Part shown: positions 51,969 through 60,922 of the stretch, in pieces
How the letters are laid out: each line of letters begins with the position of its first letter
How positions within the stretch are numbered: position 1 is the stretch's first letter
Assembly (NCBI GenBank): GCA_934486615.1
Contig: CAKSQO010000005.1
Span: 62,001 to 126,000 of the forward strand
Direction: 5' to 3'
Length of the DNA: 64,000 nucleotides
Source: an uncultured Eubacteriales bacterium
GTDB taxonomy: Bacteria; Bacillota; Clostridia; Oscillospirales; Acutalibacteraceae
Translations under genes and position numbers: made by a program
Notes under the pieces: generated by a model
What the model was told of the DNA's origin: nothing
What the model saw: the letters and a program-made list of their open reading frames with translations, nothing else
The model's database searches: none

Positions 51969-53588
51969 TTGGCGAGACATAAAAATATTGATATGTGCAA
52001 CGGACCGCTCCTTAAAAATATACTGCTTTATTCGCTGCCGCTTATCGCGACCGGCGTGCTGCAGCTGCTTTACAATATGGCCGACAGCATCGTTGTTGCA
52101 AAATGGGCGGGCGGCGAGGCTCTGGCCGCAGTCGGCTCGACCGGCTCGCTGATCAACCTCGTCACTAATGTGTTCATCGGACTTTCTATCGGCGCGAGCG
52201 TTGTCGTGTCGCACTACTACGGCGCCGAGCGCAGGACCGACGTTCATCAGGCGGTGCACACGGCGATAACGCTCAGCGTTGTCGCGGGCGTGCTGACAAT
52301 GATAGTCGGTTTGCTCGTATCGCACCCCGCGCTCAAGCTTATGGGCACGCAGCCCGAGGTGCTCGACCAGGCGACGCTGTATGTGCGCATATATTTCATC
52401 GGTATGCCCGCGAGCATGGTCTACAACTTCGCCGCGGCGATACTGCGCTCGATCGGCGACACAAAGCGGCCGTTTTACATTCTCGTAATGTCGGGGTTGG
52501 TGAATATTATCCTCAACCTGTTTTTCGTCATCGTCCTGCACTGGGACGTGGCGGGAGTTGCGGCCGCGACCGCCGTTTCGCAGCTTCTGAGCGCGGCCCT
52601 GACGCTGTGGTGCCTTATAAAGACGCATGACTGCTACCGCCTTGAGCTGTCGAAGCTGAGGCTGCACCGCGAAAAGGCGCTGCTTATGCTGCGCTACGGT
52701 ATTCCTGCGGGAATTCAGGGCTCGATATTCTCAATATCGAATATGCTTATCCAGTCGTCGATTAACTCGTTCGGCGTGGCCGCGATGTCGGGCAGCGCCG
52801 CAAGCTCTAACATCGAGGGACTGGTCTACATTTCAATGAACTCGATTTACCAGACCTGCATGGCGTTCACGGGGCAGAACCTCGGCGCGGGCAAGGCCAA
52901 GCGCGTTGTCAAGGCGCAGCGGCTGTGCTCGGCGGTCGTCGTCGCGGTCGGGCTTATAACAGGTGCGCTGGTCATCACGTTCGGCCGCCAGCTGCTGACG
53001 TTCTACACCGCCGCCTCGTCGGTTGAGACGGCCGTTTCGAGTGAGCAGATAATCTCCTACGGTATGCAGCGCCTGACGATAATCGCGGCGACGTACTTCC
53101 TGTGCGGACTTATGGAGGTGCAGGTCGGCAGCCTGCGAGGTATGGGCGTGTCGGTCGTGCCGATGATAGTATCGATAATCGGCGTGTGCGGTGTGAGAAT
53201 CGTCTGGATTTTGACGGTGTTCAGGACCATCGACCACACGCTCGAAAGCCTGTTCATCTCGTACCCCGTGTCGTGGGCGGCGACGGCGTTCATTCACTTT
53301 ATGTGCCTGCTCGCCGTCAGAAAGAAGAGGCTTAAAAATTTGCAGCCGATAGCGGTCGCCGCGTCGGGCGCAGGCGGTGAAGCGGACTTATGTGACGAAG
53401 CGGAGCCTGCCGCCGGGACGAGCGCGGACAGCGCGGCTTTTGCAGATGAAACCGCCCGTGCAGATGAAGCCGCCCGTGCAGATGAAACCGCCCGTGCAGA
53501 TGAAACCGCGGGCAGCGCCTTAGCGGCCGGGAGCGCTGCCGAGCCGAGCGAAAGCTCCGCAAAGCAAGCGGCGCAGCGTGCAGATTAA
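51969..53588 (+). CDS. MATE-family efflux transporter, copy 2, with low-complexity tail
   Basis: 539 residues from a TTG start at 51969, aligned with the GTG of copy 1 and the same GGAGG site. The first about 455 residues are nearly the same as copy 1. The two diverge in loop and second-half positions, for example AERRTDVHQAV versus AGEKNSVHQAV. The last about 85 residues are extra: Ala/Glu/Asp-rich with four copies of a RADETA-like hexapeptide (18-bp DNA repeat, about 53444-53512). The tail is cytosolic if the usual topology holds. It may be a recent repeat expansion rather than a functional domain. Confidence 0.88.
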   Translation: MARHKNIDMCNGPLLKNILLYSLPLIATGVLQLLYNMADSIVVAKWAGGEALAAVGSTGSLINLVTNVFIGLSIGASVVVSHYYGAERRTDVHQAVHTAITLSVVAGVLTMIVGLLVSHPALKLMGTQPEVLDQATLYVRIYFIGMPASMVYNFAAAILRSIGDTKRPFYILVMSGLVNIILNLFFVIVLHWDVAGVAAATAVSQLLSAALTLWCLIKTHDCYRLELSKLRLHREKALLMLRYGIPAGIQGSIFSISNMLIQSSINSFGVAAMSGSAASSNIEGLVYISMNSIYQTCMAFTGQNLGAGKAKRVVKAQRLCSAVVVAVGLITGALVITFGRQLLTFYTAASSVETAVSSEQIISYGMQRLTIIAATYFLCGLMEVQVGSLRGMGVSVVPMIVSIIGVCGVRIVWILTVFRTIDHTLESLFISYPVSWAATAFIHFMCLLAVRKKRLKNLQPIAVAASGAGGEADLCDEAEPAAGTSADSAAFADETARADEAARADETARADETAGSALAAGSAAEPSESSAKQAAQRAD

Positions 53589-53596
53589 AACAGAGA

Positions 53597-53641
53597 CCCC
53601 CGCAGTATGTTTTGCAGCATACTGCGGGGGTTGTCGTTTTT
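53597..53641 (+). terminator. Terminator of the second MATE gene
   Basis: CCCCCGCAGTATG (53597-53609) pairs perfectly with CATACTGCGGGGG (53618-53630), followed by a T-rich stretch. Confidence 0.9.
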
Positions 53642-53655
53642 GTTCGGTTAGAATT

Positions 53656-53835
53656 TTGCGCGGCGCGCTTTGGGAAACGCGCACATTGCGCGGCGCACTT
53701 TGGGAAACGCGCACATTGCGCGGCGCACTTTGGGAAACGCGCACATTGCGAGGCGTGAATTGCACAACCCGCACCTTTGAAAAGGCGCATTGCGCGGCGC
53801 GCTTTGAGAAACGCGCACATTGCGCGGCGCACGAA
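53656..53835. repeat. 30-bp tandem repeat array
   Basis: TTGCGCGGCGCRCTTTGGGA units start at 53656, 53686, 53716 and 53746 (degenerate), then at 53790 and 53820 after a 14-bp phase break. TGCGCG and CGCGCA at the unit ends can pair. The open frames here on both strands follow from the 30-bp (3n) period. Confidence 0.9.
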
Positions 53836-53865
53836 TCAGCCGCCGCCTTTAATGCAGCGCCTTAA

Positions 53866-53950
53866 CCCGCGCCGCTCAACAGCACCCGCGCCGCTCAACA
53901 GCACCCGCGCCGCTCAACAGCACCCGCGCCGCTCAACAGCACCCGCGCCC
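53866..53950. repeat. 19-bp tandem repeat array
   Basis: The unit CCCGCGCCGCTCAACAGCA begins at 53866, 53885, 53904 and 53923 with no visible change, and a fifth start is at 53942. It abuts the 3' end of trpS. Confidence 0.93.
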
Positions 53951-53963
53951 GAAAATCGGCCTA

Positions 53964-54974
53964 TCAGAAAACGTATCCGACCTTTTTCATTGCTTTCATC
54001 AGCGTTTTGTGCGCTATGCGCTGCGCTTTCTCCGCGCCCTTGGCGGCGACCTCGGCGAGGTAGTCCTTTTCGCCGATTATCTGCTCGTAGCGCTCGCGCA
54101 CGGGTCGCAGCGTTTCAATGACCGCCTCGGCGACCGCAGGCTTGAACTCGCCGTAGCCCTTGCCTGCGAACTGCGCTTCGATCTCCTCAAAGCTCAGGCC
54201 CGTGCAGGCGGAGTAGATCGTCATCAGGTTGTTGATGCCGTCCTTGCCCTCGGCGTAGCGGACGCAGGCCTCGGAGTCGGTGACGGCGCGCTTGAATTTG
54301 CGCATAATATCGTCGGGCTTGTCGAGAATTGCGACCCACGCATTCGCGTTCTCGTCGGATTTCGACATCTTGCTCGTCGGGTCCTGCAGGCTCATGACCT
54401 TAGCGCCGATCTTAGGAATGTACGGCTCGGGCACGGTGAAGGTGGGGGAGTAGAGCTGGTTGAAGCGCTCCGCAATGTTGCGGGTAAGCTCCAGATGCTG
54501 CTTCTGATCCTGCCCGATCGGCACGAGGTCGGCCTGATAAAGCAGTATGTCGCCCGCCATCAGGGTCGGGTAGGTGAACAGACCTGCGTTGACATTGTCG
54601 GCGTGTTTTTGCGATTTGTCCTTGAACTGGGTCATGCGCGACAGCTCGCCGAACTGGGTGTAGCAGTTGAGCAGCCACGCGATCTGTGAGTGCTCGGGGA
54701 CGTGCGACTGCATGAAGATTATGCTCTTTTCGGGGTCAAGGCCGATTGCGAGCAGCAGCGCGAACGTGCTGCGTATCTGCTGACGGAAGGTCGCAGGCTC
54801 GCGGCGCACGGTGATTGCGTGCAGGTCGGCGACGGTGTAGATGCAGTCGAACTCGTCGCCGTCCTGCATCGCGACCCAGTTTTTGAGTGCGCCGAGGTAG
54901 TTGCCGAGGGTGAGCATACCGCTCGGCTGAATTGCGCTGTAGGCGCGTTTTTTTCTGATTTCGGTTGTTTCCAT
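53964..54974 (-). CDS. trpS: Tryptophanyl-tRNA synthetase
   Basis: 336 residues from the ATG at 54974 (AGGTGA upstream). Class-I synthetase: IQPSGMLTLGNYLGALKNW carries the HIGH-equivalent TLGN, YTVADLHAITV the substrate pocket, and DPTSKMSKSDENAN the KMSKS loop. Normal length. No T-box antiterminator is seen in the 95-nt upstream gap. Convergent with the MATE genes. Confidence 0.96.
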   Translation of the reverse strand: METTEIRKKRAYSAIQPSGMLTLGNYLGALKNWVAMQDGDEFDCIYTVADLHAITVRREPATFRQQIRSTFALLLAIGLDPEKSIIFMQSHVPEHSQIAWLLNCYTQFGELSRMTQFKDKSQKHADNVNAGLFTYPTLMAGDILLYQADLVPIGQDQKQHLELTRNIAERFNQLYSPTFTVPEPYIPKIGAKVMSLQDPTSKMSKSDENANAWVAILDKPDDIMRKFKRAVTDSEACVRYAEGKDGINNLMTIYSACTGLSFEEIEAQFAGKGYGEFKPAVAEAVIETLRPVRERYEQIIGEKDYLAEVAAKGAEKAQRIAHKTLMKAMKKVGYVF

Positions 54975-55069
54975 AACTTTCACCTGAATCGGAGCTTTTT
55001 ACGGCTCCGCCCTTTCTGCTGTTGGGTGACTTTTGTGCTGCGGCCGAGTGACGGCCGACGGCTAAGCGG

Positions 55070-56251
55070 TTAAAACTCCTTGGCGACGCGACCGAGTATC
55101 TGAACAGCCTCGGTCAGCTTTTCATCGGTGGGAGCGGAGTAGTTGATGCGGAAGCTGTTGCACTTTTCGTCGCCGATGACGAACGCTGTGCCGGGCACGA
55201 CCGCGACCTTGTTTTCGGCCGCCTTGGTGCAGAACGCCTGCATATCCTTGCCCTCGGGCAGGGTCAGCCAGTAGAACAGGCCGCCCTGAACAGGGTGATA
55301 GGTGGCAAGTCCGCCGAGGTTGTCGTTAAGCAGCTTGTCGGTCAAGGCGCTCTTTTTGCGGTATATCGAGCGAATGTGCTCGAGGTGAGCCTCATAGTCG
55401 CAGCCGGTCATAAATTCGTAGGCGATCATCTGGGTCAGGATTGTGGTGTGCACGTCGCTGACCTGCTTGCAGACGACCATCTTCGAGATGAGCTTCTGCG
55501 GCGCGATGCCGTAGCCGACGCGCATACCGGGAGCGAGCACCTTGGAGAAGGTGCCGGCGTAGATGACGATTCCGTCCTCGTCAAACGACTTGATGGACGG
55601 CAGGCTCTCGCCCGCAAAGCGAATGTCGCCGTAGGGGTTATCCTCCAGTATCATCACGCCGTACTTCTTCGCGAGGTCATAGACGGCTTTGCGCTTTTCA
55701 AGCGACATGGTGATGCCCGTCGGGTTCTGGAAGTTCGGAATGGTGTAGATGAAGCGGGCATTTTTGTTGGCTTTAAGCGCCTGCTCGAGCTTTTCGATGT
55801 TCATGCCGTCAGGCTCGATGTCGACTCCGACCAGCTTTACGCCGTAGGAGCGGAACGAGTTGAGCGAGCCGATGAAGCTGGGCGCTTCGCATATAACGAC
55901 GTCGCCGGGGTTGCACAGCGACTTTGTGCTCAGATCCATGACCTGCTGCGCGCCCGAGGTGATGAGGATAGCGTCGCCCTCGCGGCCGATGTTGTGCGTA
56001 TTTTTCATATATTCGGTCAGGTATTCTCTGAGCGGAGCGTAGCCCTCGGTGACCGAATATTGCAGCGCCTCAAGCGGGTGCTCGGCGAGTATGCGGGAGG
56101 AAATTTTTGCAATTTCCCCGCTCGGGATAGCGTCGGGCGCGGGGCTGCCCAAAGCGAGCGAAATGAAGCCCGGGATACCCGAATATTTCATAATTTCGCG
56201 AATGGCGCTCGGGGCGAGCGTGGCAACGCGGTCGGCGAATTTGATTTCCAT
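55070..56251 (-). CDS. PLP-dependent class-I/II aminotransferase (2-aminoadipate/aromatic type)
   Basis: 393 residues. The N-terminus FADRVATLAPSAIREIM and SLALGSPAPDAIPS are typical of the LysN/AraT-like subgroup related to MocR C-domains. LITSGAQQVMDLSTKSLCNPGD, IPNFQNPTGITMSLEKR, EDNPYGDIRF and the PLP-lysine block YAGTFSKVLAPGMRVGYG are intact. Amino donor and acceptor cannot be fixed from sequence. Monocistronic or with trpS (95-bp gap). Confidence 0.88.
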   Translation of the reverse strand: MEIKFADRVATLAPSAIREIMKYSGIPGFISLALGSPAPDAIPSGEIAKISSRILAEHPLEALQYSVTEGYAPLREYLTEYMKNTHNIGREGDAILITSGAQQVMDLSTKSLCNPGDVVICEAPSFIGSLNSFRSYGVKLVGVDIEPDGMNIEKLEQALKANKNARFIYTIPNFQNPTGITMSLEKRKAVYDLAKKYGVMILEDNPYGDIRFAGESLPSIKSFDEDGIVIYAGTFSKVLAPGMRVGYGIAPQKLISKMVVCKQVSDVHTTILTQMIAYEFMTGCDYEAHLEHIRSIYRKKSALTDKLLNDNLGGLATYHPVQGGLFYWLTLPEGKDMQAFCTKAAENKVAVVPGTAFVIGDEKCNSFRINYSAPTDEKLTEAVQILGRVAKEF

Positions 56252-56296
56252 AATTCACATATCCTTTCTTATTATAGAAAGCCGCTTTTGCGGCCG

Positions 56297-56842
56297 TCAG
56301 TTTGACGAAGCTGAAGAGCTGCCGCGCATATAGACTGCGGCAAGGTCGCTCACGCCGTCGACAAAGGCGTTCAGCCTGTCGGGGTCAAAGCGCGTCATGC
56401 GCTCCCTGCAGCCGTCGCTGAGCGCGTCGTACGCGGCGGTTAATGCCGCGACGGCTTCGTGCGTGTCGTCTGCGGTGCAGTTGCCCGAATACAGGTCGTA
56501 CACCGAGCGGTAGAGCACGTTCAGCTGCTCGATATATTGCGACTCCTCGTGCACGAACAGGTTGAACTGACCCATATAGGTCAGCGCGCTGCGCACGGTG
56601 GCGAGGTCGTCCGGGCTGACGGGCTGGCCGTCGGCGCGGGAGTTTATGCTCCGGGCAAGCTGATTGTTGAACTCATAGGCCGCGTCCGAGTCGATCTCGT
56701 TCGGCTTGGCAACGCCGTTGTCGCCGCTCCATTTGCCGCCGGAGGCTCCGCTTGCGACGGGCGTGCCCGGCTGCTCGTCAAAGCAGGCGGTCATATATAT
56801 CAGCGCCGAAAGGCACAGAATTATTATCAACAGCTTTTTCAT
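56297..56842 (-). CDS. Small lipoprotein of unknown function
   Basis: 181 residues. Signal peptide MKKLLIIILCLSALIYMTAC ends in lipobox MTAC (Cys20). After a Gly/Ser/Ala linker the protein is helical (about 52-170: AAYEFNNQLARSINSRAD, LFVHEESQYIEQLNVLYR). No known domain recognised. Its ATG overlaps the NUDIX gene's stop by ATGA, so translation is coupled. Confidence 0.75.
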   Translation of the reverse strand: MKKLLIIILCLSALIYMTACFDEQPGTPVASGASGGKWSGDNGVAKPNEIDSDAAYEFNNQLARSINSRADGQPVSPDDLATVRSALTYMGQFNLFVHEESQYIEQLNVLYRSVYDLYSGNCTADDTHEAVAALTAAYDALSDGCRERMTRFDPDRLNAFVDGVSDLAAVYMRGSSSASSN

Positions 56843-57387
56843 TTAAGCTCACCTTTATCAAGCAGCAGCTTGGCTTTCATTATGCCCGCCTGCGTCTTTG
56901 CGTCGGGCAGCTCGCCGCCGAGCACGGCTTCAACCGCTTTTTCAAGCGGCAATTTCAGCGGCTCGAGGAACTCGCCCTCGTCGGGCTGCGCTTCGCCGAA
57001 GTCCAGCCCCGTCGCGAGGTAGACGTAGATTATCTCGCTGCAGTAGCCGGGCGAGGGGTAAACTCTGCCGAGCGAGCGCCAGTTTTCGGCGGTGGCGCCG
57101 GTCTCCTCTTTAAGCTCGCGCTTGCCGCATACGAGCGGGTCCTCGCCCTTTTCGAGCTTGCCGGCGGGGATTTCGGTGACGACCTCGGCATAGGGGTGGC
57201 GGTACTGCTTTACAAGCAGCACCTCGCCGTCGTCAGTCAGGGCGACTATGCCGACTCCGCCGCCGTGTTCGACCACTTCGCGGCTTGAAACGCGGCCGTC
57301 GGGCAGCTCGACCTTATCGTAGCGCAGATTGATTATTCTGCCCTTAAATTTGTATTCGCTGCTTACGGTTTTTTCAAAAAGCTCCAT
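56839..57387 (-). CDS. NUDIX hydrolase, ADP-ribose pyrophosphatase type
   Basis: 182 residues from the ATG at 57387 (AAGGAC upstream); 53 further in-frame codons upstream are not part of the family. VEHGGGVGIVALTDDGEVLLV opens the fold; the NUDIX box has GKLEKGEDP...RELKEETGA near residues 85-108; SPGYCSEIIYVYLA is the ADP-ribose-binding block. Removes nucleoside diphosphate sugars from the cytosol. Operon with the lipoprotein downstream and divergent from the M14 peptidase. Confidence 0.88.
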   Translation of the reverse strand: MELFEKTVSSEYKFKGRIINLRYDKVELPDGRVSSREVVEHGGGVGIVALTDDGEVLLVKQYRHPYAEVVTEIPAGKLEKGEDPLVCGKRELKEETGATAENWRSLGRVYPSPGYCSEIIYVYLATGLDFGEAQPDEGEFLEPLKLPLEKAVEAVLGGELPDAKTQAGIMKAKLLLDKGELK

Positions 57388-57456
57388 ATCGGGTGAGTCC
57401 TTTCTGTAATTTGTCCGCGCTTGGGCGCATATGAATATTGGGAGGTGAGAGCCGAA

Positions 57457-58356
57457 GTGGAAAATGTGGTTAAAGCGCGCGAGCACGACTGGTTCGTCAC
57501 GCGCGACGAGATATACGATCTGTTGGGAAAGTATCCGTTTCTGCATCTTGAGCGGATAGGCAAGTCATTCATGGGCAAGGAGATACCCGCGCTGCGGCTC
57601 GGCAGAAGAAGATCCTACGTCCTGTTCGCGGCGGCCTTTCACGGCACGGAGCGGATTTCGGCGGCGGTGTGCCTGCGCTTTGTTGAGCGGCTGTGCCGCG
57701 CAGTGATGCAAAACGGCGAGGTTGCGGGAATCTCGGCGCGCAGGGCGCTGAGCGACCGCGGGCTGCTGGCCGTGCCGATGGTGAACCCCGACGGGGTCGA
57801 CATCGCAATTCACGGGGAGAAAGCCTGCCCGCCGGGCGGCAAAATAAAGCGGCTGTGCGGCGGCGACTTTTCGCACTGGAACGCGAACGCACGCGGGGTC
57901 GACATCAACCACAATTTTGACGCGGGGTGGAGCGAGCTTCACCTGCGCGAGGAGGAAGCGGGAATATTCGGCCCTGCGCCGACGCGCTACGGCGGCAGCC
58001 GCCCGATGAGCGAGGCGGAGACGGTCGCTTTGGCGGCGTTCACCGCGCGTATGCCGATAAGTCACGTCGTGGCGCTGCACACGCAGGGTGAGGTCATCTA
58101 CTGGAATTACGGCGCATCAACGCCCGAGCGCGCGAAGCGTATGGCGCGCATACTGTCCGCGTCGAGCGGCTACGCCCTTGAGGAGCCTGCGGGACTAAGC
58201 TCGCACGGCGGGTACAAGGACTGGTTCATCGAAAAGTACGGCCGACCCGGTTTCACCGTCGAGCTGGGGCGCGGGAAAAATCCGCTGCCGCCAACCGACC
58301 TCGACGCGATATATGAGCGGGTCGAGGAAATGCTCGCTTTAGCGCTTGTTATGTAG
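57457..58356 (+). CDS. M14-family zinc carboxypeptidase (peptidoglycan peptidase type)
   Basis: 299 residues from a GTG at 57457, GGGAGG lying 11 bases upstream; the frame could begin at TTG 57421 or GTG 57466. Zinc ligands HxxE in FHGTERISAA (about residue 64-67) and His in VVALHTQGE (about 208), substrate Arg in ARGVDINHNFDAGW, and catalytic Glu in FTVELGRGKN (about 267). No signal peptide, so cytosolic, like MpaA-type peptidases that recycle gamma-D-Glu-diaminopimelate muropeptides. Confidence 0.82.
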   Translation: MENVVKAREHDWFVTRDEIYDLLGKYPFLHLERIGKSFMGKEIPALRLGRRRSYVLFAAAFHGTERISAAVCLRFVERLCRAVMQNGEVAGISARRALSDRGLLAVPMVNPDGVDIAIHGEKACPPGGKIKRLCGGDFSHWNANARGVDINHNFDAGWSELHLREEEAGIFGPAPTRYGGSRPMSEAETVALAAFTARMPISHVVALHTQGEVIYWNYGASTPERAKRMARILSASSGYALEEPAGLSSHGGYKDWFIEKYGRPGFTVELGRGKNPLPPTDLDAIYERVEEMLALALVM

Positions 58357-58493
58357 CACATATCGGTCCGTCAGACTTTCCGTTGTCAACGGCTGCTGTC
58401 AGCCGCCATTCATATAATTATAGCAGTAATCACGCGGTTTGTAAACACCGCAGACGCATTTTTTGCGGCTCGTTTTGAGGCATTTTGCGAATT

Positions 58494-58536
58494 GAAAAAG
58501 GCGAGCCTCAGCAGGAAAGAAAGGCTTGCCTTTTTA
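58494..58536. terminator. Bidirectional terminator
   Basis: AAGGCGAGCC (58499-58508) pairs with GGCTTGCCTT (58523-58532, one G-U), with AAAAA on the left and TTTTT on the right. Confidence 0.8.
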
Positions 58537-58652
58537 TACGGAGCATGTGCGGAGCGCTCCGTTTGATCGTCGGCGCTTCGGCGACCCGACTTCGGCAGCG
58601 ACTGTGCGCGCTTCAAAAACGTCGGCCTTTGTCGGCGCGGTGAAAGCCCCCA

Positions 58653-58681
58653 AAGCCTCCCCTTGAAGCAAGGGGAGGCTT
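58653..58681. repeat. Dispersed palindromic repeat, complete copy
   Basis: AAGCCTCCCCTT (58653-58664) and AAGGGGAGGCTT (58670-58681) around the loop GAAGC, preceded by CCCCCAAA. The first part recurs at 63978-64000, cut by the window edge. Confidence 0.85.
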
Positions 58682-58719
58682 AAACCCGCATCACAACTTA
58701 AATTGCGGCTTTCTGGCAC

Positions 58720-58747
58720 TTGAAAATCGGGCAAAATGTGGTACAAT
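58720..58747 (+). promoter_or_regulatory. Promoter of metG
   Basis: TTGAAA (58720-58725), 16-bp spacer, TACAAT (58742-58747). Confidence 0.6.
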
Positions 58748-58789
58748 ATCATTATATGACTTTTATCCGCTTTTACGGAGGGAATATAA

Positions 58790-60760
58790 ATGAAAGAGAA
58801 ATTCTACATTACGACCGCCATCGCCTACGCTTCGCGAAAGCCGCACATCGGCAACACTTACGACATCGTGCTTGCCGATATGATCGCGCGCTACAAGCGT
58901 ATGCAGGGCTTCGACGTGCACTTTCTGACAGGCTCTGACGAGCACGGGCAGAAAATCGAGGAATACGCCCGGGCGCAGGGCATCACTCCCAAGGAGTACG
59001 TTGACCGCGTTGCGGCGCAGATCAAGGGCGTGTGGGACTGCATGAACGTCACCTACGACCGCTTTATCCGCACGACCGATCCCGACCACGAGGCGGCGGT
59101 CAAGGCCATATTCAGGAAGCTCTACGATCAGGGCGACATTTACAAAGGCTCGTACGAGGGCAAATACTGCGTGCCGTGCGAGTCGTTCTTCACCGCCTCG
59201 CAGCTGGTCGACGGCAAGTGCCCCGACTGCGGCCGCGAAGTTATCGACGCGAAGGAAGAAGCCTACTTCCTGCGCCTGAGCAAATATCAGGACAGGCTGA
59301 TGAAGTATTATGAGGACAACCCCGACTTCTTCAGACCCGAGTCGCGCCGCGCCGAGATGATAAACAACTTCTTAAAGCCGGGCCTCAGCGACCTGTGCGT
59401 CTCGCGCTCGTCGTTCAAGTGGGGCATACCCGTCGACTTTGACGACAAGCACGTCATCTACGTCTGGATTGACGCGCTGTCGAACTACATCACGGGGCTC
59501 GGCTACAATCCGAACGGCAGCGGCAAGCTCTACGGCAAATACTGGCCTGCCGACCTGCACGTTATCGGCAAGGACATCGTTCGCTTCCACTCGATCTACT
59601 GGCCTATCATGCTTATGGCTCTCGGCGAGCCGCTGCCCAAGCAGATTCTCGGCCACCCGTGGCTGCTCTTCGGCGAGGACAAGATGAGCAAGTCCAAGGG
59701 CAACGTCATCTATGCCGACGAGATGGTTGAGGAGTTCGGCGCTGACGCGGTCAGGTACTACTTGCTCAGCGAGATGCCGTTTGCCATGGACGGCAGCATA
59801 ACCTACGAGAGCTTCATATCGCGCTACAACACCGACCTTGCCAACACGCTCGGCAACCTTGTCAACCGCAGCATCGCAATGGCCGACAAATATTTCGGCG
59901 GCTCGCTCCGCCGTCCCGCCGCGGCGGAGGGCGTCGACAACGACCTCATCGCCTGCGCGAAGCAGACCTACGAGCGCTACGAGTCGCTGATGGACGACTA
60001 CCGCAACGCCGACGCGGCCGCTGCCGTAATGGAGCTTGCGCGCCGCTGCAACAAGTATATTGACGAGACCGCGCCGTGGGTGCTCGCCAAGAGTGAGGAC
60101 AGCCGCGAGCGGCTCAACGCCGTGCTGTACAACCTCATCGAGTGCATACGCGTGCTTGCGGTCATGCTCAAGCCGATGATTCCCGCCACCGTGGACAAGA
60201 TGGCCGTGCAGCTCGCAATGAGCGAGGATGCGTTCACGCCCGAGTCGGTTAAGAGCGGCTTCGGCCTGTTCGACGAGCTGACCGTCGGCACTGCCGGCCC
60301 GCTGTTTGAGCGCATCGACGCCGAAAAGGTGCTCGCCGAGCTGACTGCCAAGGCCGAAGCGGCGAAGAAAGCCGCCGAAGCCGAGGCCGCCAAGGCAGCC
60401 GAAGCGGAGAAAAAGGCCGAGAACGTCGTGACCGCCGCCGAGATCGCCATCGACGATTTCGCAAAGGTGGAGCTGCGCACGGCCAAGGTCGTCGCCTGCG
60501 AGCCTGTCAAGCGCGCCAAAAAGCTGCTCAAGCTGACCCTCGACGACGGCAGCGGCACCGAGCGCACGGTCGCTTCGGGCATCGCGCAGTATTACTCGCC
60601 CGACGAGCTTATCGGCCGTACGGTCATCGTCGTCGCGAACCTCAAGCCCGCCACGCTCTGCGGCGTTGAAAGCTGCGGAATGATACTCGCGGCCGACACG
60701 TCCGACGGCGTTAAGGTCATCTTTGTCGACGGCGTCGAGCCGGGCGCGAAGATCAGATAA
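58790..60760 (+). CDS. metG: Methionyl-tRNA synthetase
   Basis: 656 residues, the long form with C-terminal tRNA-binding domain. YASRKPHIGNTYDIVLAD (HIGH loop), the zinc knuckle CVPCES...CPDC near residues 126-148, KMSKSKGNVIY (KMSKS) near 300, an Ala/Lys/Glu-rich linker (about 525-555), and the EMAPII-like OB domain IDDFAKVELRTAKVVACEPV to the end. RBS GGAGGG. Ends at a strong bidirectional terminator. Confidence 0.97.
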   Translation: MKEKFYITTAIAYASRKPHIGNTYDIVLADMIARYKRMQGFDVHFLTGSDEHGQKIEEYARAQGITPKEYVDRVAAQIKGVWDCMNVTYDRFIRTTDPDHEAAVKAIFRKLYDQGDIYKGSYEGKYCVPCESFFTASQLVDGKCPDCGREVIDAKEEAYFLRLSKYQDRLMKYYEDNPDFFRPESRRAEMINNFLKPGLSDLCVSRSSFKWGIPVDFDDKHVIYVWIDALSNYITGLGYNPNGSGKLYGKYWPADLHVIGKDIVRFHSIYWPIMLMALGEPLPKQILGHPWLLFGEDKMSKSKGNVIYADEMVEEFGADAVRYYLLSEMPFAMDGSITYESFISRYNTDLANTLGNLVNRSIAMADKYFGGSLRRPAAAEGVDNDLIACAKQTYERYESLMDDYRNADAAAAVMELARRCNKYIDETAPWVLAKSEDSRERLNAVLYNLIECIRVLAVMLKPMIPATVDKMAVQLAMSEDAFTPESVKSGFGLFDELTVGTAGPLFERIDAEKVLAELTAKAEAAKKAAEAEAAKAAEAEKKAENVVTAAEIAIDDFAKVELRTAKVVACEPVKRAKKLLKLTLDDGSGTERTVASGIAQYYSPDELIGRTVIVVANLKPATLCGVESCGMILAADTSDGVKVIFVDGVEPGAKIR

Positions 60761-60782
60761 TTTGTTTTATTCGTCAAAGCAG

Positions 60783-60829
60783 AACACCCCGATTCAAAGC
60801 CGAATCCGGCTTGAAATCGGGGTGTTTTC
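60783..60829. terminator. Bidirectional terminator between metG and the peptide-binding lipoprotein
   Basis: AACACCCCGATT pairs perfectly with AATCGGGGTGTT, with an inner AAGCC/GGCTT stem; TTTT follows on the plus strand. Confidence 0.85.
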
Positions 60830-60922
60830 AGTATATATGGGTGCGGTGCGCGGCGGCTTTTCAGGCAAAGCCGTGCGCGGACGCGCGGCTTACGGCACGG
60901 CGAAAATCCGCAGCCGCTTTGC

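Larger units (their letters stand above)
58357..58789. other. M14/metG spacer with terminator, dispersed palindrome and metG promoter
   Basis: 433 bp without a gene. It holds a bidirectional terminator at 58494-58536, a 12-bp palindromic dispersed repeat at 58653-58681 and the metG promoter at 58720-58747. A GCGGT/ACCGC hairpin lies near 58433-58450. No T-box sequence is seen. Confidence 0.6.

Noticed and set aside
53520..53865. Cys/Arg/Ala-rich frames on both strands after the second MATE gene
   Set aside because: They follow the 30-bp (3n) repeat and the terminator; no coding signal.
54975..55069. T-box leader for trpS (also looked for at metG, aspS and glyA)
   Set aside because: No specifier-loop arrangement or T-box core sequence is present in these short leaders.
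58410..58752. Short minus-strand frames between the M14 and metG genes
   Set aside because: They run through a bidirectional terminator and the dispersed palindrome and have no ribosome sites.
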